64,000 nucleotides of DNA from Sanguibacter gelidistatuariae (GCF_900096585.1 NZ_FMYH01000004.1:124001-188000); one strand, 5' to 3'. Counted from the stretch's first letter, positions 42,138-51,889 are shown. Numbers and translations: made by a program. Notes: generated by a model not told the origin, from the sequence alone.

Positions 42138-43784
42138 ATGGCTCACGACGAGAACGCAGCGCCCGCTGGGGCGCAGTCCTTCTACCTCACCACGCCGATC
42201 TACTACGTGAACGACGCCCCGCACATCGGGCACGCGTACACGACGGTCGCCGGGGACGTCCTGACCCGCTGGCACCGCCAGCGGCAGGAGAACGTGTGGT
42301 TCCTCACCGGGACCGACGAGCACGGGCAGAAGGTCATGCGTACCGCCGAGGAGAACGGGGTCACCCCGCAGGAGTGGGCCGACCGCCTCGTGGAGTCGTC
42401 CTGGAAGCCGGTCCTGGAGACCCTGGACGCGCGCAACGACGACTTCATCCGCACCACCCAGCCGCGCCACACCGAGCGGGTCCAGGCCTTCATCCAGGGC
42501 CTGCACGACAAGGGTGAGATCTACGCCGGCTCCTACGAGGGCCCGTACTGCGTGGGCTGCGAGGAGTACAAGCTCCCCGGTGACCTCATCGACGGGACGG
42601 GGGAGTACGAGGGCCTCAAGCTCTGCCCGATCCACTCCAAGCCGGTCGAGATGCTCTCCGAGCAGAACTACTTCTTCAAGATGAGCGCCTATGCCGACCG
42701 GCTGCTCGCTCTCTACGAGGCCCACCCCGAGTTCGTCCAGCCGGCGAGCGCCCGCAACGAGGTGCTCGCCTTCGTCAAGGGCGGCCTGCAGGACCTGTCG
42801 ATCTCCCGCAACACCTTCAACTGGGGCATCCCTATCCCCTGGGACACCTCCCACGTGCTCTACGTGTGGTTCGACGCGCTGCTCAACTACGCGACCGCCG
42901 TCGGACTGGACTCGCCCGATGCGGGCGACCAGGAGCGCTTCGCGGCGCTGTGGCCGGCGAACGTGCACCTGGTCGGCAAGGACATCCTGCGCTTCCACGC
43001 GGTCATCTGGCCGGCCATGCTCATGGCCGCCGGGCTGCCGCTGCCCAAGACGATCTTCGCCCACGGCTGGCTGCTGGTGGGCGGGGAGAAGATGAGCAAG
43101 TCCAAGCTCACCGGCATCGCCCCGAGCCAGATCATCGACGAGTTCGGTTCGGACGCCTTCCGCTACTACTTCATGCGGGCGATCCCCTTCGGCCAGGACG
43201 GGTCCTTCTCGTGGGAGGACCTGGCCGCGCGCTACAACGCCGAGCTGGCCAACGGCTTCGGCAACCTCGCCTCGCGGGTCGCGGCGATGATCGTCAAGAA
43301 CTTCGGTGGCTCGCTGCCGCGGACCGGGTCGATCAGCGACGCCGAGACGGCGCTCGCGGGCGTCGCGGCGAAGGCCGTGGCCGACGCCGAGGCCGCGATC
43401 GACAAGATCTCCCCGAACGAGGCGATCAATGCGATCTGGACGCTCGTGGACGCGACCAACATGTACCTCACCGAGACCGAGCCGTGGAAGGTCGCCAAGC
43501 TCCCCGGTGAGATCGGCGAGGGCGGCCTGGGTGTGGAGGGCGGTCGCCTGGCGACCATCCTGGTGACCTCGGCCGACGCGCTGCGGACCCTGGCGATCCT
43601 GCTCAACCCGGTCATTCCCAAGGCGGCCGAGGGTCTGTGGACCTCGCTCGGCGCTCAGGCTCAGCTCGGCCCGCTCGGCGCGCAGCCGGTCCAGACCGCG
43701 GCGACCTTCGGGACGCTCGCACCGGGAACCCAGGTGACCAAGGTTCCGTCGCTGTTCCCCCGGCTGGACGACGCCAAGGCCTGA
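42138..43784 (+). CDS. metG: Methionyl-tRNA synthetase
   Basis: 548 residues; TAACAT seven bases before the ATG suggests a leaderless mRNA. Class I aaRS: 'YYVNDAPHIGHAYTTVAGDVL' contains the HIGH motif and 'GGEKMSKSKLTG' the KMSKS loop. A single zinc knuckle is indicated by 'GPYCVGCEEYKL...GLKLCPIH', where the fourth ligand position is His in place of Cys as seen. The alpha-helical anticodon domain ends near 510, and there is no C-terminal tRNA-binding fusion. It charges initiator and elongator tRNA-Met. tatD follows after 5 bp. Confidence 0.96.
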   Translation: MAHDENAAPAGAQSFYLTTPIYYVNDAPHIGHAYTTVAGDVLTRWHRQRQENVWFLTGTDEHGQKVMRTAEENGVTPQEWADRLVESSWKPVLETLDARNDDFIRTTQPRHTERVQAFIQGLHDKGEIYAGSYEGPYCVGCEEYKLPGDLIDGTGEYEGLKLCPIHSKPVEMLSEQNYFFKMSAYADRLLALYEAHPEFVQPASARNEVLAFVKGGLQDLSISRNTFNWGIPIPWDTSHVLYVWFDALLNYATAVGLDSPDAGDQERFAALWPANVHLVGKDILRFHAVIWPAMLMAAGLPLPKTIFAHGWLLVGGEKMSKSKLTGIAPSQIIDEFGSDAFRYYFMRAIPFGQDGSFSWEDLAARYNAELANGFGNLASRVAAMIVKNFGGSLPRTGSISDAETALAGVAAKAVADAEAAIDKISPNEAINAIWTLVDATNMYLTETEPWKVAKLPGEIGEGGLGVEGGRLATILVTSADALRTLAILLNPVIPKAAEGLWTSLGAQAQLGPLGAQPVQTAATFGTLAPGTQVTKVPSLFPRLDDAKA

Positions 43785-43789
43785 GCGAC

Positions 43790-44707
43790 GTGGGCAAGAA
43801 GCGTGAGCGCGACCTGAGCTGGCCGCCCGCCCCGGCGGCGCTGCCTTGGCCGGTTGTGGACAACCACACCCACCTGGAGTCCATCCCCGACGTCCTGCCC
43901 GACGGCGCGCCGGTGCCCGCCGTGGCCGACCTCCTGGCCGCGGCGCGCGCCGTCGGCGTCACGCGGATGGTCCAGGTCGGCTGCGACCTGCCCGCCGCAC
44001 GGTGGACCGACCGGGCGGTGCTCGGCCACCCCGAGCTGGTCGGGGCCGTCGCGATCCACCCCAACGAGGCACCGCTGCACGCCGGCATGCTCGACGTCGG
44101 CCCGGACGGGCTGGTGCCCGCCCAGGCCGAGCGGCACGGCGTCGGGCTGGACGAGGCGATCGCCGAGATCGCTGCGATCGCCCGCGGCAACGACCGGATC
44201 CGGGCGATCGGGGAGACCGGGATGGACCTCTTCCGCACCGGTGACCTGGGCCTGGCCGCTCAGCGGGAGTCCTTCCGCGCGCATATCGCGCTCGCCAAGG
44301 AGCTGGGTCTCGCACTGCAGATCCACGACCGCGACGCCCACCAGGAGGTCCTGGACATCCTCGCGGCCGACGGCGCACCCGAGCGGACGGTCTTCCACTG
44401 CTTCTCCGGGGACGCGGAGATGGCCCGGCTGTGCGCAGGGCAGGGCTGGTTCCTGTCCTTCGCCGGGCCGGTGACCTTCGGAGCCAACAACGAGCTGCGC
44501 GCGGCGCTGCGGGCGACCCCGTTGGCCCAGGTGCTCGTGGAGACCGACGCGCCCTACCTCACCCCGCACCCCTTCCGCGGCCGCCCGAACGCGCCCTACC
44601 TGGCCGCGCTGACCATGGCGACGATCGCTTCGGTCCAGGACGTGCCCCTCGAGCAGGCCTGCCGCGCGATCGACGCCACCTCCGAGCAGGTGTACGGCCC
44701 GTGGTGA
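43790..44707 (+). CDS. TatD-family metal-dependent hydrolase
   Basis: 305 residues from GTG 43790, five bases after metG. The TIM-barrel metal site is seen as 'VVDNHTHLES' (H-x-H), 'IRAIGETGMDLFRTGD' (Glu), 'LALQIHDRDAH' (His), 'TVFHCFSG' (His) and 'VETDAPYLTPHPFRGRPNAP' (Asp). TatD enzymes are Mg2+-dependent 3'-5' DNases implicated in repair and DNA clearance. The insertion 'MLDVGPDGLVPAQAERHGVGLDEAI' is typical of actinobacterial copies. metG-tatD-rpf order is conserved in the group. Confidence 0.93.
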   Translation: MGKKRERDLSWPPAPAALPWPVVDNHTHLESIPDVLPDGAPVPAVADLLAAARAVGVTRMVQVGCDLPAARWTDRAVLGHPELVGAVAIHPNEAPLHAGMLDVGPDGLVPAQAERHGVGLDEAIAEIAAIARGNDRIRAIGETGMDLFRTGDLGLAAQRESFRAHIALAKELGLALQIHDRDAHQEVLDILAADGAPERTVFHCFSGDAEMARLCAGQGWFLSFAGPVTFGANNELRAALRATPLAQVLVETDAPYLTPHPFRGRPNAPYLAALTMATIASVQDVPLEQACRAIDATSEQVYGPW

Positions 44708-44885
44708 AGGGCGGGCAACCACCCGGCCCACGGTGGTTGAGTTCGGGCCAGGATGTGCCGATCATGTCTGGAGAGGGCCGAGCCCGCCCGGCGACCGGGT
44801 GGCGGACCCGCCGGACTATGAACGCGACGACCGACCGTGCCAGACTGTGCGCAAGCACCCGAAGCTGTGGAGAGGGATACCCGGC

Positions 44886-46079
44886 GTGAGCTCGAAAGAC
44901 CGGATCAGCGGCCAGCGCCGCCCCGTCCACAGCCCCGTCCGACGCGTGGTCCAGGGAGCCGTCCTGGTGGCCCTGGTGGCCGCTACGACGGCCTTCACCA
45001 CGATGCACAAGACGATCACGATCGAGATCGACGGTGACGTCCGGACGGTCTCGGCCTTCGGCAGCACCGTCGGGGACGTGCTGGCCGGCCATCAGGTGAC
45101 CATCAGCGCCGAGGACGTGGTGTTCCCCTCCGCGGCGAGCGCCGTCTCCGACGGAGACCTCATCGTCGTGCGGACCATGAAGACGGTCGACCTCGAGATC
45201 GACGGCGCGCCGCAGTCCATCCAGTCCACGGCCCTCACGGTGGGTGAGGTTCTTGATGAGATCGGACCGCGCACCGACGGTGCGAGCGTGTCGGCGTCCC
45301 GGAGCGAGGCGCTCGGGCGCGCGCAGCTGAAGATCTCCACGGTCAAGAACGTGACGATCGCGATCGACGGCCAGCAGATCGCCGTCGTGACCACCCAGGA
45401 GAGCGTGCGTGACGTGCTCGCGACCGCCGGGGTGATCCTCAACCCCGGGGACATGGTCTCTGTCGAACTCACCAGCCCGGCCGCCGACGGCCAGGTCATC
45501 ACGATCGGCCGCGCGGGGGAGAGTGCCACCTCGGTCTCGGAGGTGCTGCCGTTCACGGTCGAGGAGGTCCAGGACCCCAAGCTCGTCGTCGGTCAGCGGA
45601 TCGTCAAGCAGGCGGGCAAGCTGGGCCAGGCGGTCACCACCTACGACGTGACCCTCGTTGACGGCGTGGAGACAGCGCGCACCGTCGTCGCCCAGCAGGT
45701 GACCGTCGCGGCGCGCAACGAGATCGTCCACATCGGCACCCTGGAGCTGCCCGACCCGTCGCTCGTGAGCGTCGATCCGGGGACGGCGCGGGCGCTGGGG
45801 CAGGCGATGGCCCTCGAGAAGGGCTGGGGCGACGACCAGTACGCCTGCCTGGAGTCGCTGTGGACCAAGGAGAGCAAGTGGAGCGTCACCGCGGCCAACG
45901 CCTCGAGCGGAGCCTATGGCATCCCGCAGGCCATGCCCGGGTCGAAGATGGCCAGCGTGGGGGCTGACTGGCGCACGAACGCCGCGACCCAGATCACCTG
46001 GGGCCTCGGCTACATCCAGGGCCGTTACGGCACCCCCTGCGACGCGTGGGCCCACTCCAAGAACAAGGGCTGGTACTGA
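44886..46079 (+). CDS. DUF348-G5 wall protein with SLT-type lytic transglycosylase domain
   Basis: 397 residues from GTG 44886 (GAGAGG upstream). One membrane span (about 22-37, 'VVQGAVLVALVAATTAFT') serves as signal anchor. Three ubiquitin-like DUF348 units follow ('TITIEIDGDVRTVSAFG', 'TVDLEIDGAPQSIQSTA', 'NVTIAIDGQQIAVVTT'). A G5 domain runs from about 220 to 290. The C-terminus, 'YACLESLWTKESKWSVTAANASSGAYGIPQAMPGSKM', is a lysozyme-like transglycosylase domain with catalytic Glu in the KES context, not the canonical Rpf domain. It probably remodels peptidoglycan. Confidence 0.88.
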   Translation: MSSKDRISGQRRPVHSPVRRVVQGAVLVALVAATTAFTTMHKTITIEIDGDVRTVSAFGSTVGDVLAGHQVTISAEDVVFPSAASAVSDGDLIVVRTMKTVDLEIDGAPQSIQSTALTVGEVLDEIGPRTDGASVSASRSEALGRAQLKISTVKNVTIAIDGQQIAVVTTQESVRDVLATAGVILNPGDMVSVELTSPAADGQVITIGRAGESATSVSEVLPFTVEEVQDPKLVVGQRIVKQAGKLGQAVTTYDVTLVDGVETARTVVAQQVTVAARNEIVHIGTLELPDPSLVSVDPGTARALGQAMALEKGWGDDQYACLESLWTKESKWSVTAANASSGAYGIPQAMPGSKMASVGADWRTNAATQITWGLGYIQGRYGTPCDAWAHSKNKGWY

Positions 46080-46119
46080 CCCCTCTGCTGGACCCCCGGC
46101 CCCGTCGAACACGCCCCCT

Positions 46120-46185
46120 CCGCTGAGTGCACGATTTTGTACGCCACACGCCGTCGCGAGACGCGCATTTTCGTACACTCAGCGG
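46120..46185. other. 66-base dyad element between the two G5 protein genes
   Basis: CCGCTGAGTG (46120-46129) and CACTCAGCGG (46176-46185) are perfect arms. Inside them ATTTTGTACG and ATTTTCGTAC recur as imperfect repeats. It follows the first gene's stop by 40 bases and could terminate it; the AT-rich inner blocks in a GC-rich genome also suggest a dispersed REP-like element. Confidence 0.55.
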
Positions 46186-46485
46186 GGTTGGCGGGGGAGG
46201 GGAGGGCGGCCCGAGGCAAGCAGAAACGCCCAAACACGGTGTGAAGATCGCGTGCATGACTTGGCGCATGGTCACGGATCGGTTACGGTCGAACGTCGCC
46301 AAGGTGTTTTTCTGTGAGGTCCCACGACCGGACAGGCCCTGGCGATGCAGGTGAGAACGGACGGTTTCTACCGTCTGACGCTCGCTTGCGACGGCCGGAT
46401 CAGAATCGACGTGGAGCCCCTCGGGGCGGCGGTGCAATCCCGCAGCCACAGTTCTGTGCCCGGATGGATCCACGTCTGGACACTC
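46186..46485 (+). other. Approximately 300-base leader of the Rpf gene, no ORF
   Basis: Non-coding by my reading: the open frame through it (from 46345) lacks coding character and Rpf N-terminal features. GGTTACGG near 46273 and a hairpin GACGGTTTCTACCGTC (46358-46373) are visible. Rpf genes in actinobacteria often have a c-di-AMP riboswitch here, but the conserved riboswitch blocks were not found. Confidence 0.4.
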
Positions 46486-48024
46486 GTGAAAAACCCCTTC
46501 AGCGCTTCCTCCGCACGCTCCGGCGCGCGTACGACGAAGCCTGGTGAGACTCTCAACCTCGCCGACGCCGCATCAACCCCCGCATGGACCCTCTCCTCAG
46601 ACAGCGTCGAACCTGACGCACCCAGCCACACCAGTGGCCGCACGAGGCGCCGCACCTGGCCGATCATCGCCGGTGGACTGGCCTTAGCCCTCGTCGCAGG
46701 CGGTTCCGCAGTGTATGCGACCGCCCACAAGACCATCACCCTGGACGTCGACGGCAACGTCCAGACCGTCTCGACCTTCGCCGGTTCCGTCGAGGGCCTG
46801 CTCTCCGAGCGTGGCATCACGGTCGGCGCGGACGACGTCGTCGCCCCGTCGAAGAACGCCGAGCTGAGCGACGATGCCGACGTCGTGGTGCGCTATGCGC
46901 GTGAGATCACCCTCCAGCAGGACGGCGTGGCCACGACCATCACCACGACCGCGGTCGACGCCGACGAGTTGCTCGCCGCCTATGCCGGCCGCGCCGACGA
47001 GGTCAGCCTCGTCGCATCCCGGTCTGCCGGTGACGGGCGTGTTGACCTCGGTCTGCGTCTCTCTCTCGAGGGCCCCGTCCAGCTCAAGGTGGACGGCGCG
47101 GTCACCGAGGTGCCCAGCGGCGCCACGGACGTCTCCGAGGTCCTCACGGACCAGGGTGTCGAGCTCGGCGAGCTCGACCGGGTCTCGGTTCAGCACGTCC
47201 CCACCGCAGAGGCGCTCGTCGCCCAGCAGCAGCTCGCCGACCGTGAGGCCGCCCAGGCGGCTGCAGCAGCTCCGGCAGCAGACGCGGCAGCGCTCGAGGT
47301 CGACCCGGCTGCATTTGCCGCAGACGCCGCAGACCCGGCGGCCCCCGCGGAAGACCCGGCGGCGGCTGAGCCGTCCACCGAGGCCACCCCGGACGTCATC
47401 ACCGACCCGCGCCTGGACGACACCGAGCTCGCGATCGTCGTCAACCGCGTGACTGTGGCCGAGCAGACCGTCGACGCGGCGATCCCCTTCGAGACGGTCA
47501 CAGAGGACGACTCCACCCGGTACAAGGACCTCGCGGCCAAGACCAAGGTCGAGGGCGTCGAAGGCCAGCAGAGCACCGTCTTCTCCGTCACCACGGTCGA
47601 CGGCGTCGAGGAGTCCCGCACGCTCGTCTCGGACACGGTGGCGCTCGCCCCCGTGACCAAGGTGGTCGCCCAGGGAACCAAGGAGCGCCCGAAGGTCGTC
47701 ACGCCGAAGGCAGCGGCACCAGCCGCCACCGCGACCACCACAGAGGGCGCAGCCGCAGCCGCGCCCGCCCCAGTCGTGGCCACCGGTGACGTGTGGGGCA
47801 AGCTCGCCCAGTGCGAGTCCGGCGGGAATGCCTCGATCATCTCGAGCAACGGGCTGTACCACGGCCTGTACCAGTTCACGGTCGGTACGTGGCAGTCTCT
47901 CGGCGGAACGGGTCTGCCCTCGCAGGCCAGCGCCGCGGAGCAGACGCGCCTTGCGCAGGCCCTCCAGGCCCGCTCCGGATGGGGACAGTGGCCTGCCTGC
48001 TCGTCCAAGCTCGGACTTCGCTGA
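46486..48024 (+). CDS. Resuscitation-promoting factor, RpfB-like (DUF348-G5-Rpf)
   Basis: 512 residues from GTG 46486; upstream in-frame starts (46345) are possible but lack coding character. A cytoplasmic tail of about 65 residues precedes one membrane span ('WPIIAGGLALALVAGGSAVYA'). DUF348 units ('TITLDVDGNVQTVSTFAGS', 'EITLQQDGVATTITTTA', 'PVQLKVDGAVTEVPSGA') are followed by an Ala-rich spacer (about 245-295), a G5 domain (about 310-385) and an Ala/Thr linker. The C-terminal Rpf domain has 'WGKLAQCESGGNASI' with catalytic Glu. It cleaves peptidoglycan to promote resuscitation and growth. Confidence 0.92.
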   Translation: MKNPFSASSARSGARTTKPGETLNLADAASTPAWTLSSDSVEPDAPSHTSGRTRRRTWPIIAGGLALALVAGGSAVYATAHKTITLDVDGNVQTVSTFAGSVEGLLSERGITVGADDVVAPSKNAELSDDADVVVRYAREITLQQDGVATTITTTAVDADELLAAYAGRADEVSLVASRSAGDGRVDLGLRLSLEGPVQLKVDGAVTEVPSGATDVSEVLTDQGVELGELDRVSVQHVPTAEALVAQQQLADREAAQAAAAAPAADAAALEVDPAAFAADAADPAAPAEDPAAAEPSTEATPDVITDPRLDDTELAIVVNRVTVAEQTVDAAIPFETVTEDDSTRYKDLAAKTKVEGVEGQQSTVFSVTTVDGVEESRTLVSDTVALAPVTKVVAQGTKERPKVVTPKAAAPAATATTTEGAAAAAPAPVVATGDVWGKLAQCESGGNASIISSNGLYHGLYQFTVGTWQSLGGTGLPSQASAAEQTRLAQALQARSGWGQWPACSSKLGLR

Positions 48025-48070
48025 CGGTCACCTGACGCAGCACCGCGGTTGAACCTTTAGGCTCATCCGT

Positions 48071-49024
48071 ATGACTGATACCTCGAACGCCCTGCTCGGT
48101 CCGGCACAGATCCGCGACCTGGCGGGGCGTTTGGGCGTCCGGCCCACCAAGACCCTGGGCCAGAACTTCGTGCACGACGCCGGGACGGTGCGCAAGATCG
48201 TCCGTGCGGCCGGGCTCACGCCGGGCCAGCGCGTCGTCGAGGTCGGCCCGGGTCTCGGGTCGCTGACCCTCGGCCTGCTCGAGGCCGGCATGAGCGTCGT
48301 CGCGGTCGAGATCGACCCCGTGCTCGCCGCCCAGCTGCCGGACACGATCGCGACCATGGCCCCCGAGCGCGCCGGCGACCTCACCGTCATCCTGCAGGAC
48401 GCCCTCACGGTCAAGGAGCTGCCCGGCCCGCCGCCCACCGCGCTCGTCGCGAACCTGCCCTACAACGTCGCCGTCCCGGTCCTGCTGACTTTCCTGGAAC
48501 GCTTCGACACCCTTGAGCGCGTGCTCGTCATGGTCCAGGCCGAGGTCGCCGACCGGCTCGCCGCCCCGCCGGGGAACCGGACGTACGGCATCCCCTCGGT
48601 CAAGGCAGCCTGGTATGCCACGGCCCGGCGCACCGCGACCATCGGACGCTCAGTCTTCTGGCCGGTGCCCAACGTCGACTCCGCGCTCGTGCTGCTCGAG
48701 CGCCGCGACCACCCGCAGACCCTGGCCACCCGCAAGCGGGTCTTCCAGGTCGTCGACGCGGCCTTCGCCCAGCGTCGCAAGACCCTGCGCGGCGCGCTGG
48801 CCGGTCTCGCCGGGTCCCCGGCACTGGCCCAGGAGGCCCTCGAGGCCGCCGGCGTCGACCCGGGAGCACGCGGTGAGCGGCTGACCGTCGTGGAGTTCGC
48901 CCGGATCGCCGAGGCCCTCGACGCCGCGGCGGCGGCCCGCGCCGCAGCGCCGGTCGCAACGCCAGCCGCAACGCCCGGCGCGCCCGTCGCAACCCCAGCT
49001 GCCCCCGGCCCCGCAGACCTGTGA
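48071..49024 (+). CDS. rsmA: 16S rRNA (adenine-1518/1519-N6)-dimethyltransferase RsmA (KsgA)
   Basis: 317 residues. TAGGCT seven bases before the ATG suggests a leaderless start. Motifs: '[21 protein letters not shown]', SAM-binding '[19 protein letters not shown]', '[14 protein letters not shown]', and the target-base motif IV '[14 protein letters not shown]'. It dimethylates A1518 and A1519 late in 30S assembly. An unusual Ala/Pro/Val-rich tail of about 30 residues with repeated ATPA/APVATP extends the C-terminus. Coupled to ispE by a four-base overlap. Confidence 0.96.
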   Translation: MTDTSNALLGPAQIRDLAGRLGVRPTKTLGQNFVHDAGTVRKIVRAAGLTPGQRVVEVGPGLGSLTLGLLEAGMSVVAVEIDPVLAAQLPDTIATMAPERAGDLTVILQDALTVKELPGPPPTALVANLPYNVAVPVLLTFLERFDTLERVLVMVQAEVADRLAAPPGNRTYGIPSVKAAWYATARRTATIGRSVFWPVPNVDSALVLLERRDHPQTLATRKRVFQVVDAAFAQRRKTLRGALAGLAGSPALAQEALEAAGVDPGARGERLTVVEFARIAEALDAAAAARAAAPVATPAATPGAPVATPAAPGPADL

Positions 49025-49959
49025 CCACGCTCAAGCACCTGTCGAGCGTGGGCGTGAGCCCGCGCTCGGTCCTCGTCCGGGCGCCGGGCAAGGTCAACCT
49101 GTCCCTGCACGTGGGCCCCGTGGGCGAGGACGGCTACCACCCGCTCGTGACGGTGTTCCAGGCGGTCTCCCTCTACGAGGAGGTCGTGGCCACGGTGTCG
49201 GACACGTTCACCCTCGAGGTCCTCGGCCCCGGGGCCGAGCTGGTCCCGACCGACGACACCAACCTCGCCCTGCGGGCCGCCCGCGCCCTCGCCGAGCACA
49301 CCGGTGTGCGGCAGGGCGCCCACCTCGAGATCATCAAGGGTGTGCCGGTCGCCGGCGGCATGGCGGGCGGGTCCGCCGACGCCGCGGCCACGCTCGTCGC
49401 ACTCGACGCGCTGTGGGGGACCGGCCTGGGCCGCGAAGAGCTGTCCTCGGTGGCCGCCCGCCTCGGCGCGGACGTCCCCTTCGCCCTCGCCGGGCACACG
49501 GCCGTAGGCACTGGTCGCGGTGACACGCTGACCCCGGCGATGGTCCACGGGCAGTTCCACTGGGCCTTCGCGCTGCGCAGCGCGGGTCTGTCCACCCCCG
49601 CGGTCTTCCAGCACTTCGACTCCGTCGCCGACCCCGGCCACGACATGCCGGACGGCGCCGACACCGAGCTCATGGCCGCCCTGCGCGCCGGCGACGCCGA
49701 GCGCCTGGGCCGGGCGCTGTCCAACGATCTGGAGGGCTCGGCCCTCGACCTGGCCCCCGACCTGGCTGAGACGATGGCCGTGGCCCGGTCTGCCGGTGCG
49801 CTCGGTGTCGTCGTCTCCGGCTCGGGGCCGACGGTCGCCGCGCTGGGGCGTAGCCGCCAGCACGCCCTCGCCATCGCGGCCGCGCTGACGATCGCCGGGG
49901 TGTGCGAGTCCGTGGTGTGCGCCTCGGGGCCGGTCCCCGGCGCCCGCGTCGTCGGCTAG
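49021..49959 (+). CDS. ispE: 4-diphosphocytidyl-2-C-methyl-D-erythritol kinase IspE
   Basis: 312 residues from GTG 49021. GHMP kinase of the MEP isoprenoid pathway, phosphorylating CDP-ME with ATP. '[35 protein letters not shown]' opens the fold. The ATP loop is '[21 protein letters not shown]' (PxxxGLGGGSA type), and '[21 protein letters not shown]' and '[14 protein letters not shown]' close it. Normal family length. Conserved partner of rsmA. Confidence 0.95.
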   Translation: MTTLKHLSSVGVSPRSVLVRAPGKVNLSLHVGPVGEDGYHPLVTVFQAVSLYEEVVATVSDTFTLEVLGPGAELVPTDDTNLALRAARALAEHTGVRQGAHLEIIKGVPVAGGMAGGSADAAATLVALDALWGTGLGREELSSVAARLGADVPFALAGHTAVGTGRGDTLTPAMVHGQFHWAFALRSAGLSTPAVFQHFDSVADPGHDMPDGADTELMAALRAGDAERLGRALSNDLEGSALDLAPDLAETMAVARSAGALGVVVSGSGPTVAALGRSRQHALAIAAALTIAGVCESVVCASGPVPGARVVG

Positions 49960-49987
49960 GTCCGGCTGGCTCAGGAGCCAGCCGGAC
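49960..49987. terminator. Bidirectional terminator between ispE and the ABC-F gene
   Basis: GTCCGGCTGGCT and AGCCAGCCGGAC are perfect 12-base arms around CAGG, starting one base after the ispE stop. Confidence 0.88.
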
Positions 49988-50024
49988 GTGGAATAGGTGG
50001 CCGAGGAGCGGACCAGCCGTGGAG

Positions 50025-51809
50025 TCAGTCCGCCAGGTGCGCGAGCGTCATCCACCGCTCCTCGAGCGTGGTCACCTCGGCCTGGAGCGCCTTGAGCTGG
50101 TCGTTGAGCGCGGTCAGCCCCGTGAAGTCCTCCAGGTCGTGCGCGGCCATGGTGGCGTGCAGCGCGGTGATCTGGTCCGACGTCTTGGTCAGCTTGCGCT
50201 CGACGGCCCCGAGCTCCTTGCGGGCGGTCCGCGACTCGGCACTTGAGCTCGGCGCCGCGGCCGAGGACTTGCCGGTCGTAGTCACCGAGGACTTGCCGGT
50301 GACCGGGCGGGCCTTGAGGATCTCGAGATACTGGTCCACCCCGCCGGGGACGTTGCGGAACTCCCCGTCCAGGAGCGCGTACTGCTGATCGGTCACCCGC
50401 TCGAGCAGGTACCGGTCGTGGGAGACGACGAGGAGCGTGCCGGGCCAGGAGTCCAGCAGGTCCTCCATCGCGGCGAGCATGTCCGTGTCGAGGTCGTTGG
50501 AGGGCTCGTCGAGGATGAGCACGTTGGGCTCGTCGAGGAGGATGAGCAACAGCTGCAACCGGCGGCGCTGGCCACCCGAGAGGTCCTTGACCAGGGTCGA
50601 GAGCTGCGCGCTCGTGAAGCCCAGGCGCTCGAGCAGCTGCCCCGGGGTCATCTCCTTGCCGCCGGCGACGTAGGAGGTGCGGTACTGGGCGATGACCTCG
50701 CTCACGCGGTCCGAGGCGATGTCCTCGAGCTCGGCGAGCTGCTGGGTGAGTGTGGCGAACTTGACGGTCTTGCCGCGCTTGACCCGGCCGGTCGTCGGCT
50801 GGAGGTCTCCCGTGACGAGAGCGAGCAGGGTCGACTTGCCGGCGCCGTTGACGCCGAGGATCCCGGTCCGCTCACCCGGGCCGATCAACCACGTGACATC
50901 CTTGAGGACCTGCTTGTCCCCATAGCTCACGGACACGTCGACGAGGTCGACGACATCCTTGCCGAGCCGTGAGGTGGCCATCTGGGCGAGCTCGACCGAG
51001 TTGCGCGCGGGCGGCTCGTCCGCGATGAGCTGGTTGGCGGCGTCGATGCGGAACTTGGGCTTGGCGGTGCGGGCGGGGGCGCCGCGGCGCAGCCAGGCGA
51101 GCTCCTTGCGCATGAGGTTCTGGCGCTTGGACTCGCTCGCGGCCGACATCCGGTCGCGCTCGACCCGCTGGAGGATGTACGCGGCGTACCCGCCCTCGAA
51201 GGGCTCGACGATGCCGTCGTGCACCTCCCACGTGGCGGTGCAGACCTCGTCGAGGAACCAGCGGTCGTGGGTCACCACGAGCAGCCCGCCCGCGTTCACA
51301 CCCCAGCGACGGCGCAGGTGGGCGGCGAGCCAGGTGATCGCCTCGACGTCGAGGTGGTTGGTCGGCTCGTCGAGGAAGAGGACGTCGTCGTCACCGACGA
51401 GGAGCGCGGCGAGCGCGACGCGGCGACGCTGACCACCGCTCAGCTCGCCGATCAGGCCGTCCCACGGCAGGTCGGTCACCAGGCCCGTGATGACGTCGCG
51501 GATCTTGGGGTCGCCGGCCCACTCGTGCTCGGGGGTCGACCCGACGATCGACTCCGCGACGGTGCGCGCGGAGTCGAGGGTGTCGCGCTGGTCGAGGACG
51601 CCGATGCGCGTGCCGCCGCGGGTGGTGACGCGCCCTGCGGTCGGTTCGAGGCGCCCGGCGAGCATCGCGAGCAGGGAGGACTTGCCGTCGCCGTTGCGTC
51701 CGACGATGCCGATCCGGTCACCCTCGTTGATGCCGACGGTCACCGACTCGAAGACGAGCTTGGTGGGAAAGGACAGGCGCAGCGATTCGCCGCCGAGGAG
51801 GTGGGCCAT
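50025..51809 (-). CDS. ABC-F family ATPase (Uup/EttA-like), copy 1
   Basis: 594 residues; TAGGCT six bases before the ATG suggests a leaderless mRNA. Two nucleotide-binding domains: Walker A GRNGDGKSS with LSGGQRRR and 'VLFLDEPTNHLDVEAI', then GVNGAGKST with 'DLSGGQRRRLQLLLILL' and 'LILDEPSNDLDTD'. The interdomain linker (about 240-300) and a C-terminal coiled coil (about 520-590, 'RTARKELGAVERKLTKTSDQITAL') resemble Uup. There are no membrane segments. ABC-F proteins act on the ribosome or DNA branch points. The second Walker A environment is normal. Confidence 0.93.
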   Translation of the reverse strand: MAHLLGGESLRLSFPTKLVFESVTVGINEGDRIGIVGRNGDGKSSLLAMLAGRLEPTAGRVTTRGGTRIGVLDQRDTLDSARTVAESIVGSTPEHEWAGDPKIRDVITGLVTDLPWDGLIGELSGGQRRRVALAALLVGDDDVLFLDEPTNHLDVEAITWLAAHLRRRWGVNAGGLLVVTHDRWFLDEVCTATWEVHDGIVEPFEGGYAAYILQRVERDRMSAASESKRQNLMRKELAWLRRGAPARTAKPKFRIDAANQLIADEPPARNSVELAQMATSRLGKDVVDLVDVSVSYGDKQVLKDVTWLIGPGERTGILGVNGAGKSTLLALVTGDLQPTTGRVKRGKTVKFATLTQQLAELEDIASDRVSEVIAQYRTSYVAGGKEMTPGQLLERLGFTSAQLSTLVKDLSGGQRRRLQLLLILLDEPNVLILDEPSNDLDTDMLAAMEDLLDSWPGTLLVVSHDRYLLERVTDQQYALLDGEFRNVPGGVDQYLEILKARPVTGKSSVTTTGKSSAAAPSSSAESRTARKELGAVERKLTKTSDQITALHATMAAHDLEDFTGLTALNDQLKALQAEVTTLEERWMTLAHLAD

Positions 51810-51889
51810 AGGACAAGCCTAGGTGCCAGAACGGGGAAGTCGTGCCGGGGTCGGCCGTACGCCGCGTCCCGGCACGCGGCAGGTGCAGT

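Noticed and set aside
46186-46485. c-di-AMP (ydaO) riboswitch before rpf
   Set aside because: Expected in this context, but the conserved GGGTGAATC and CCCGACAGCTAAC-type blocks were not seen, so it is not annotated.
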